This document shows positions 1-4,616 of a stretch of 5,619 bases of DNA, in pieces. How positions within the stretch are numbered: position 1 is the first letter of the stretch; each line of letters begins with the position of its first letter. The position numbers were made by a program, and so were the translations under genes. This DNA comes from Bacillota bacterium. Lineage in GTDB: Bacteria; Bacillota; Clostridia; Peptostreptococcales; Anaerovoracaceae. Under the pieces are notes generated by a model. It ran no database searches. It was given only the letters and a program-made list of their open reading frames with translations, and was not told the DNA's origin. The stretch is taken from positions 1 through 5,619 of the forward strand of contig JAFYIC010000174.1 of assembly GCA_017538845.1 (NCBI GenBank), written 5' to 3'.

Positions 1-143
1 CCCGCGCGCCGGGATTCTTCAGGACTATCGGTTTTGAGACTATAGACAGAGAAGACGCGCCGGAGTTTTTCGAGTGCGCGTCATGCCCGCAGCGGGACGT
101 GACATGTCATCCGGAAGTCATGAAGCTTTCCATGATCGGATAG
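1..143 (+). CDS. C-terminal fragment of a probable GNAT-family N-acetyltransferase
   Basis: An open frame enters from the left edge (codons begin at position 3) and stops at TAG 141-143, leaving 46 readable residues. It starts RAPGFFRTIGFETI, which resembles the end of the GNAT fold, where an aromatic-rich 'FF..lGFe.i' stretch follows the acetyl-CoA binding helix. After it comes a C-x2-C-x6-C cluster (FECASCPQRDVTCHPE) and a terminal strand 'VMKLSMIG'. From memory, some ArgA-like and related clostridial GNAT proteins end with a similar Cys-rich tail before an 'M.L' strand. The substrate cannot be told because the catalytic core is outside the window. The next gene starts 27 bases downstream on the same strand, so the two are probably co-transcribed. 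The coding frame is well supported by the stop, the spacing and the protein-like composition; the family call is moderate. Confidence 0.6.
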   Translation, partial: RAPGFFRTIGFETIDREDAPEFFECASCPQRDVTCHPEVMKLSMIG

Positions 144-170
144 ACGCACCGTCTGTGAAAGGCAGCATCA

Positions 171-833
171 ATGGCTGAGATAGATACCATACTTTTTGAT
201 TTTGCCGGTACGGTGATGAACACCAATGACGCGATCATCGCCTCGTGGCAGCATACGTTCAGGACCATCGACGGTAAAGAGCATCAGGTGTCGGAGATCA
301 CCCGGACCTTCGGCGAGCCTATCGTCATCACGATGAAAAAGAAATTCCCGCATGTGCCCGTGGAGGAGTCACTGCAGATATACAGGGATTATCAGCAGGA
401 CATTTTCGGGGATACGGTGAAGCTGTTCCCCGGGATGAAGGAACTTATCCGCGAATTGAGAGCGGCGGGATACAAGACGGCGCTGACGACTTCAAGGACT
501 AAGAAGACGGCCTATGCCGCTCTTGAGAAGTTTGAACTCACGGACCTGTTTGACGCGATTATCACCTGCGATGACACCAACGCTCATAAGCCGGACCCGG
601 AGCCGGTGCTTATAACGCTGGACAAACTGGAATCGGAGCCTGAGAAGAGCGTAATGCTGGGGGACACCATGTATGACATCATGTGCGCCCGTAACGCCGG
701 CGTTATATCCATTCTTGTGGGGTGGGCGGTAGCGCCTACACCGGAGGAGATAAGAGGTATGGACGGCCCGGACTATATCCTGAAAAGACCGGAAGACCTT
801 TTTAAGATACTGGGAGATATAGAGAGAGCCTGA
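171..833 (+). CDS. HAD-superfamily hydrolase (subfamily IA, PGP/PpaX-like)
   Basis: This 220-residue protein has the usual length of a soluble cytoplasmic HAD-IA phosphatase with a small helical C1 cap. Motif I is F9-D10-F11-A12-G13-T14, with D10 the expected nucleophile. The cap spans about residues 17-82. Motif II is the Thr in ALTTSR (T107), motif III is K140 in AHKPDPEP, and motif IV is G164-D165-T-M-Y-D169, followed by ARNAGV, typical of phosphoglycolate-phosphatase and pyrophosphatase PpaX relatives. The oddity is A12: phosphatases of this family normally have a second Asp there (DxDGT) acting as general acid/base. Phosphonoacetaldehyde hydrolase also has DxAGT, but its Schiff-base Lys in the cap is not evident here (residue 51, by simple offset, is Ile). 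The start ATG is preceded by AAAGG (158-162) with 8 bases spacing. It lies between the GNAT fragment and addB, probably in one operon. The family is near certain; the substrate is unknown. Confidence 0.93.
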   Translation: MAEIDTILFDFAGTVMNTNDAIIASWQHTFRTIDGKEHQVSEITRTFGEPIVITMKKKFPHVPVEESLQIYRDYQQDIFGDTVKLFPGMKELIRELRAAGYKTALTTSRTKKTAYAALEKFELTDLFDAIITCDDTNAHKPDPEPVLITLDKLESEPEKSVMLGDTMYDIMCARNAGVISILVGWAVAPTPEEIRGMDGPDYILKRPEDLFKILGDIERA

Positions 834-844
834 GACAGACGGAT

Positions 845-862
845 GTTTCGCCCGGGCGGAAC
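845..862 (+). other. GC-rich inverted repeat between the HAD gene and addB
   Basis: GTTTCGCCCGGGCGGAAC can fold into a stem of GTTTCG with CGGAAC (one T-G wobble) around CCCGGG. It sits in the 56-base gap, 12 bases before the addB ribosome binding site. No T-run follows, so it is not a normal intrinsic terminator. It might be an RNA-processing or stability element in the operon mRNA, or chance. Confidence 0.3.
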
Positions 863-889
863 GGAAGTCACTTCAAAGGGGGAGACGGT

Positions 890-3800
890 ATGCTGAAAAT
901 CTATTTTGGCAGAGAAGATCTCAACAAGGACAAATTCATATTCGATAACATCAAAGGCAGGACTATTCTGCTCGTGCCCGACCAGTTCACGTTGCAGGCA
1001 GAAAGGAATGCCTTTTTTTACATGGGAAAGAAAGGCTTCATGGACCTGGAGGTCCTGAGCATATCAAGACTGGGCGCAAGAGTGCTGCGTCAGACCGGCG
1101 GAGCATATCTTCCCATGATCAACAAATACGGACGTCACATGCTCCTGACAAAGATACTGGAGAAGGAAAACGACAGCATGAAGCTGTACAGGAACCAGGC
1201 CGGACGCAATTCCTTCATCGAGATGGTCAACAACATGATCGCGGAGCTGAAGCAGTACGGCACGGGGACCGAAGAACTGGCTGAGATAAAGGACGGGATC
1301 CCGGAGGACAGTTATCTGAGGCTGAAACTGGAGGATATCCTTCACATATATGAGGAATATGAAAAAGAAATAGAGGGAAAATATACGGACACAGAGGATC
1401 TGAACGATCTTTACGCCGAGAAGATAGGAGAATCGGAACTGCTCCGGGAAAATGCCGTGTGGGTATACGGCTTTGACAGTTTCACGCCGAAGAACATGCA
1501 GATCATTTCCCGGATCGCAAAAGTATGCAAAGACGTGCATGTTGTCCTCACATGCAACGACCCGGACAAAAGAGGCCGGGACAGGGACAGCGAACTGTTC
1601 GATCTGACAAGACAGGTCATCAGGGTGTTCAGGGAAGAGGCTGAAAAGAACAGCATAGAGTGCACAGTGCAGCAGGTACCGGAGGAGTACGTGATCGGAG
1701 CCGGGGAGAAAGCTCCGGCGCTGATATCACTGGAAAAAGAACTCTATTCATATCCGTCCGAAAAGATAGAAGAGGCGGAAAGCATTGAACTGGTAAGGGC
1801 CGCCAACATCTACGCGGAAGCAGAGACCGCAGCGGCAAAAGTCCTTGAACTGGTGAGAGACAATGGAGCCCGCTACAGGGATATCATGCTCATCTGCAAC
1901 GATCTTGAGAAAATGGGCGGTGCGGCAGAGCGCGTATTTTCACAGTACGGAATGGACCTTTTCGTCGACAGGAAGAGGAGCCTTGTTTACAGCCCGGCAG
2001 TAACTGCCATACTCGCGCTGGTGGATATACTGAGGATGCGTTACAGGACTCATGATGTGTTCAGATTCCTGAAGACAGGTCTTTCACCGCTGACGCGTGA
2101 GCAGGTGGAAAAACTGGAGATATACGCCATCCGGTTCAAGATCAAAGGCGGTATGTGGAAAAAGCCTTTCAGACGCGGAGCGGCAAAATATACAGAAGAG
2201 GAATTCGCGGAGCTGGAAAACTCCAGAAAGATCATAACGGATCTGACAGAGAGCTTTGGCAGAAAATACAGGGCAGGCAAAGATGCCGGCACGAGAATAA
2301 AGGCCTTGTACGGCTTTCTCACAGACGAAGCAAAAATGCCGGAGAGACTGGAGGAGTTGGTCAGGGAACAGACGGAAGCAGGTTTCATAGGTCTGGCAGG
2401 AGAGACTGCCCAGGCATGGAACTATATCGTTGACATACTGGACCAGATGATGCAGATCATGGGAGAAGAGACCGTGTCGGACAGCGCTTTCGTTCAGATA
2501 CTGGAAGCGGGATTCGGCGCCATCGAGATAGGTCTGCTGCCGCCGACTGCAGACGGTCTTGTAATGGGATCCATGCAGAGGACCAGAGCCGGCAGACCGC
2601 GGTACACCCTGGTGCTGGGAGCCAACGACGGAATACTGCCCGCCGGCGGCGGGAACGACAGTCTTCTTTCCGGTGATGAAAAGAAGAAGCTTTTCGAAGA
2701 GGGCATCGAGATATGCAGGATGGATGAACTTCGGGTCCAGGAAGAAAAACTTGCTATATACAGAAATCTGGTCAGGGCATCAGAAGGACTGTGGATCAGC
2801 TGTTCCATTTCGGACGAGACCGGCGAGGAGATGCGGCCTTCCGTCATATTTGAAAGGATCAGAAAGATGACCGGCAAAGAGCCGGAGAAGGATATAGTGA
2901 GCAGAGAAGACAGCCGTGCTCTGGTGCAGAGCAGCGGGAGCACGCTGAAGCATCTGGCTAATGCCATTAAGCACAGCGGTGACGCGTCTGAAGAGGACAG
3001 GGAACTCTGGCAGGGCGTGTTCAACTGGTACAGGAAGAATCAGAACCGGAGACTTACCGATGTTCTGGCAGGACTCAGGTACTCCAACCGGGTCGAAGCG
3101 CTGAAAAGCCGGACTGTAAAAGAGCTTTTCAGGAGAACGGGAAGAGATGAACTGGTGCTTTCACCATCGGCTCTTGAGAAATACAGCAAGTGTCCTTTTT
3201 CATTCTTCATACAGCGCGGTCTTAAACCGGAAGAGCCGGATACATTCGAGATATCGTATCTGGATATAGGCAATGTGTATCATGAGGTACTGATGCGGTT
3301 TTCGCAGAGCATGACCGAGAAGGGCGTAGACGTCACAGCAGAAGGCTCCAGATGGATGACCGTTACCAGGGAAGATGCGGACCGGGAAACGGACAGGATC
3401 GTAGACGAAATAGTCAAAAACGATCCGGAAGGCGTTTTTTCCTCAGGCAAAGAGGCCGAGTACAGGATCGCCAGGCTCAGGAAGAACTGCAGAGAGACTG
3501 TCTGGACGCTCATAGAAGATATTCGTAAGCATGAGATAAACAGCATCGTTTACGAGGCGCCTTTCGGTAAAAACATGGATATGGCGCCGGTGCGCGTAAG
3601 CTCTGAAAAGGGAGAAATCCTGATAGAAGGAAGAATCGACCGGGCGGATCTTCTGACCGGTGACCGGGTCAAGGTCATCGATTACAAAACGGGGGAGAAA
3701 TCCTTTGAGAAGGACGCTGCAGAGGCCGGATGGGATCTGCAGCTGATGCTTTACCTTGCTGCCGCGGAAAACGGCGGAGACGGTTCTGCCGGCGGGAAAG

Positions 3801-4174
3801 ACCGGGAGCCTGCAGGGGTCTATTATTTCAAGATCAAAGAGCCATACGCCGACATGAGCGGAAAAGAACAAGAGAAGATCAAAGAGACGATCACAGAAGC
3901 GATAATGAAAAAGTTTTCATTCGAAGGCGTGACTGTCACGACCGATGAAAAGAGCAAAGAACCGGGTAAAAAGATGAGTCCCCAGGAGTTCGACGATTTC
4001 AGCGCCAAAGTGAGCGACACAGTGGAGAAACTGTGCGCGAGACTGGCGGAAGGGGATATAGGCATTAAACCGAAAAGCAAGTTCAAAAAATACAATGCCT
4101 GTGAGTACTGCGAATACCACAGCATATGCGCATTTGAGCCGGGTGTCGGCGGATGCGGATATGAGTGGATATGA
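890..4174 (+). CDS. addB: ATP-dependent helicase/nuclease AddAB, subunit AddB
   Basis: AddB is the non-motor nuclease subunit of AddAB, the Gram-positive counterpart of RecBCD. The complex resects double-strand breaks in the cytoplasm for RecA loading, and AddB is the subunit known to recognise Chi and cut the 5' strand. The 1094 residues are close to the usual 1100-1170. Helicase-like landmarks are LLVPDQFTLQAE (27-38), GFDSFTPKNMQ (194-204) and VLGANDGILP (575-584). The C-terminal RecB-family nuclease has G794-x3-H798, G914-R-I-D917-R-x-D920, D931-Y-K933-T-G, and Q951-x3-Y955. Cysteines C768, C1071, C1074 and C1080 give the C-x302-C-x2-C-x5-C pattern of the AddB 4Fe-4S cluster. The N-terminal Walker A loop is degenerate: residues 7-15 read GREDLNKDK instead of GRxGSGKT/S, as in RexB-type proteins that do not use this site. 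AAAGGGGGAG (875-884) supports the start, 5 bases before ATG. addA does not follow. Confidence 0.96.
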   Translation: MLKIYFGREDLNKDKFIFDNIKGRTILLVPDQFTLQAERNAFFYMGKKGFMDLEVLSISRLGARVLRQTGGAYLPMINKYGRHMLLTKILEKENDSMKLYRNQAGRNSFIEMVNNMIAELKQYGTGTEELAEIKDGIPEDSYLRLKLEDILHIYEEYEKEIEGKYTDTEDLNDLYAEKIGESELLRENAVWVYGFDSFTPKNMQIISRIAKVCKDVHVVLTCNDPDKRGRDRDSELFDLTRQVIRVFREEAEKNSIECTVQQVPEEYVIGAGEKAPALISLEKELYSYPSEKIEEAESIELVRAANIYAEAETAAAKVLELVRDNGARYRDIMLICNDLEKMGGAAERVFSQYGMDLFVDRKRSLVYSPAVTAILALVDILRMRYRTHDVFRFLKTGLSPLTREQVEKLEIYAIRFKIKGGMWKKPFRRGAAKYTEEEFAELENSRKIITDLTESFGRKYRAGKDAGTRIKALYGFLTDEAKMPERLEELVREQTEAGFIGLAGETAQAWNYIVDILDQMMQIMGEETVSDSAFVQILEAGFGAIEIGLLPPTADGLVMGSMQRTRAGRPRYTLVLGANDGILPAGGGNDSLLSGDEKKKLFEEGIEICRMDELRVQEEKLAIYRNLVRASEGLWISCSISDETGEEMRPSVIFERIRKMTGKEPEKDIVSREDSRALVQSSGSTLKHLANAIKHSGDASEEDRELWQGVFNWYRKNQNRRLTDVLAGLRYSNRVEALKSRTVKELFRRTGRDELVLSPSALEKYSKCPFSFFIQRGLKPEEPDTFEISYLDIGNVYHEVLMRFSQSMTEKGVDVTAEGSRWMTVTREDADRETDRIVDEIVKNDPEGVFSSGKEAEYRIARLRKNCRETVWTLIEDIRKHEINSIVYEAPFGKNMDMAPVRVSSEKGEILIEGRIDRADLLTGDRVKVIDYKTGEKSFEKDAAEAGWDLQLMLYLAAAENGGDGSAGGKDREPAGVYYFKIKEPYADMSGKEQEKIKETITEAIMKKFSFEGVTVTTDEKSKEPGKKMSPQEFDDFSAKVSDTVEKLCARLAEGDIGIKPKSKFKKYNACEYCEYHSICAFEPGVGGCGYEWI

Positions 4175-4197
4175 TACAGGAAAAGAACGCTTTTTAC

Positions 4198-4226
4198 TTG
4201 TAACATAAAAATCACTGTGCTAAAAT
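4198..4226 (+). promoter_or_regulatory. Vegetative (sigma-A type) promoter of the tRNA pair
   Basis: A -35 element TTGTAA (4198-4203) is separated by exactly 17 bases from the -10 element TAAAAT (4221-4226). A TG at 4218-4219 is placed as an extended -10. Transcription would start near 4233, leaving a leader of about 25 bases before the first tRNA. It begins 24 bases after the addB stop codon. Only a weak 5-bp A/T hairpin (4181-4194) lies between addB and this promoter, so read-through from addB into the tRNAs is also possible. Confidence 0.75.
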
Positions 4227-4259
4227 CTTATATGTTCCACGCAAATGGGACGACCATAT

Positions 4260-4335
4260 GCTTCCGTGGCTCAGTTGGTAGAGCAGCGCATTCGTAACGC
4301 GCAGGTCAGCGGTTCGATCCCGCTCGGAAGCTCCA
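4260..4335 (+). tRNA. tRNA-Thr, anticodon CGT
   Basis: This is a 76-base cloverleaf with acceptor stem GCTTCCG (4260-4266) paired to CGGAAGC (4325-4331), discriminator T4332 and an encoded CCA (4333-4335). The D arm is GCTCAGTTGGTAGAGC, and the T arm is AGCGG-TTCGATC-CCGCT. The anticodon loop TTCGTAA places CGT at 4293-4295, which reads the Thr codon ACG. The anticodon stem is GCGCA against CGCGC: four G-C pairs plus an A4290-C4298 mismatch next to the loop (positions 31-39). All other arms pair fully, so the gene looks functional. It is the first gene of a two-tRNA unit. Confidence 0.96.
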
Positions 4336-4336
4336 T

Positions 4337-4412
4337 GGGGCATTGGCGCAGTTGGGAGCGCGTATGACTGGCAGTCATAAGGTCAGGGGTTCGAACCCCC
4401 TATGCTCCACCA
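4337..4412 (+). tRNA. tRNA-Ala, anticodon GGC
   Basis: This 76-base cloverleaf starts one base after the CCA of tRNA-Thr. Acceptor stem GGGGCAT (4337-4343) pairs with ATGCTCC (4402-4408) and contains a G3-U70 wobble, the known major identity element for alanyl-tRNA synthetase. This agrees with anticodon GGC at 4370-4372 in the loop CTGGCAG. The anticodon stem TATGA/TCATA and the T arm AGGGG-TTCGAAC-CCCCT pair perfectly. The D arm is GCGC-AGTTGGGA-GCGC. Discriminator A4409 and an encoded CCA (4410-4412) complete it. It decodes GCC and GCU, and must be processed from a shared transcript with tRNA-Thr. Confidence 0.97.
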
Positions 4413-4416
4413 TTCT

Positions 4417-4452
4417 AAAACCGTTACAATCACTGAATTGTAGCGGTTTTTA
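4417..4452 (+). terminator. Intrinsic terminator after the tRNA pair
   Basis: AAAACCGTTACAAT (4417-4430) pairs with ATTGTAGCGGTTTT (4437-4450) in a 14-bp stem with one T-G wobble, around the loop CACTGA. The stem's 3' arm merges into a T-run, TTTTT, at 4447-4451. It begins 4 bases after the CCA of tRNA-Ala, so it ends the tRNA transcript. It would also stop any read-through from addB. The A-run on the 5' side gives weak potential to act on the other strand. Confidence 0.9.
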
Positions 4453-4523
4453 TTATTCTCTTTGTGCTTGCGGCATCCGGAAGAATTGGCATGATTTTGT
4501 AAAAAACAGCGTTTTTCATAGTA

Positions 4524-4537
4524 TTGCGGCATCGCAA
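4524..4537. promoter_or_regulatory. Inverted repeat overlapping the -35 element (possible operator)
   Basis: TTGCG-GCAT-CGCAA is a perfect 5+5 inverted repeat with a 4-base spacer. It covers the -35 hexamer, where a bound regulator could block or recruit polymerase. The first duplicated copy (4468 onward) keeps the left half but not the right half (CCGGA instead of CGCAA after GCAT-like spacing). No known regulator can be assigned. Confidence 0.3.
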
Positions 4538-4552
4538 AATGTGATATATAAT
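4524..4552 (+). promoter_or_regulatory. Predicted promoter of the secreted LRR protein gene
   Basis: A perfect -10 element TATAAT (4547-4552) lies 17 bases after TTGCGG (4524-4529), which matches only three positions of the TTGACA consensus. Transcription would start near 4559, giving a 5' leader of nearly 60 bases before the start codon. The weak -35 and an inverted repeat over it would fit a regulated promoter, though that is inference. Confidence 0.65.
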
Positions 4553-4602
4553 GTAAAAAACGCGGATATTTCATTAAAGATCGATAGATAATATGGTTTT
4601 GG

Positions 4603-4609
4603 AAAGGAG
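4603..4609 (+). promoter_or_regulatory. Ribosome binding site that decides the start of the LRR protein
   Basis: AAAGGAG lies just upstream of two in-frame ATG codons at 4611 and 4617. It is only 1 base from the first, too close for initiation, and 7 bases from the second, which is ideal. ATG 4617 is therefore chosen. A GTG follows at 4620 but would be a poorer choice. Confidence 0.8.
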
Positions 4610-4616
4610 AATGGTT

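Larger units (their letters stand above)
4468..4574 (+). repeat. Degenerate tandem duplication of about 55 bases in the promoter region
   Basis: Three blocks recur in the same order at nearly constant offset. TTGCGGCATC occurs at 4468-4477 and 4524-4533 (offset 56). TGTAAAAAAC occurs at 4498-4507 and 4552-4561 (offset 54). TTTCAT occurs at 4514-4519 and 4569-4574 (offset 55). The sequence between the blocks has diverged. The arrangement fits an old tandem duplication whose second copy carries the promoter of the downstream gene. The first copy has no good -10 (GATTTT at the matching place). The repeats are seen directly; common origin is inference. Confidence 0.55.

Noticed and set aside
171..833. 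Assignment of the HAD protein as phosphonoacetaldehyde hydrolase (phnX) on the basis of DxAGT
   Set aside because: The cap lacks an evident Schiff-base lysine at the expected offset, the protein is shorter than PhnX (about 265), and the rest looks PGP/PpaX-like; there are no phosphonate genes nearby.
1064..1540. 158-residue - strand frame inside addB
   Set aside because: Antisense shadow of addB without protein-family resemblance or start signals.
2155..2433. 92-residue + strand frame within addB
   Set aside because: Out-of-frame shadow; no ribosome binding site, and addB's own frame is continuous across it, so it is not a frameshift product.
2494..3024. 176-residue - strand frame inside addB
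   Set aside because: Antisense shadow of a strongly supported addB; Ser/Leu-rich composition typical of reverse-strand reading; no promoter or ribosome binding site seen.
3443..3871. 142-residue - strand frame covering the AddB nuclease motifs
   Set aside because: Antisense to the most conserved part of addB, which explains the sequence fully.
4181..4194. AAAAG-AACG-CTTTT hairpin as an addB terminator
   Set aside because: Only 5 bp with one G-C pair; too weak to call, although T5 is present at its end.
4502..4516. AAAAAC-AGC-GTTTTT hairpin as a second terminator
   Set aside because: The stem is short and almost all A-T with a 3-base loop; it lies within the duplicated block and follows an already strong terminator.
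4383..4574. 63-residue - strand frame opposite tRNA-Ala
   Set aside because: It ends in the antisense of the tRNA and spans the terminator; no start signals or recognisable protein.
4343..4591. 82-residue + strand frame over tRNA-Ala and beyond (MAQLGARMTGSHKVRGSNPL...)
   Set aside because: The first half is the tRNA-Ala gene read as protein, a common false ORF; the rest crosses the terminator and the AT-rich promoter region, and no ribosome binding site precedes it.
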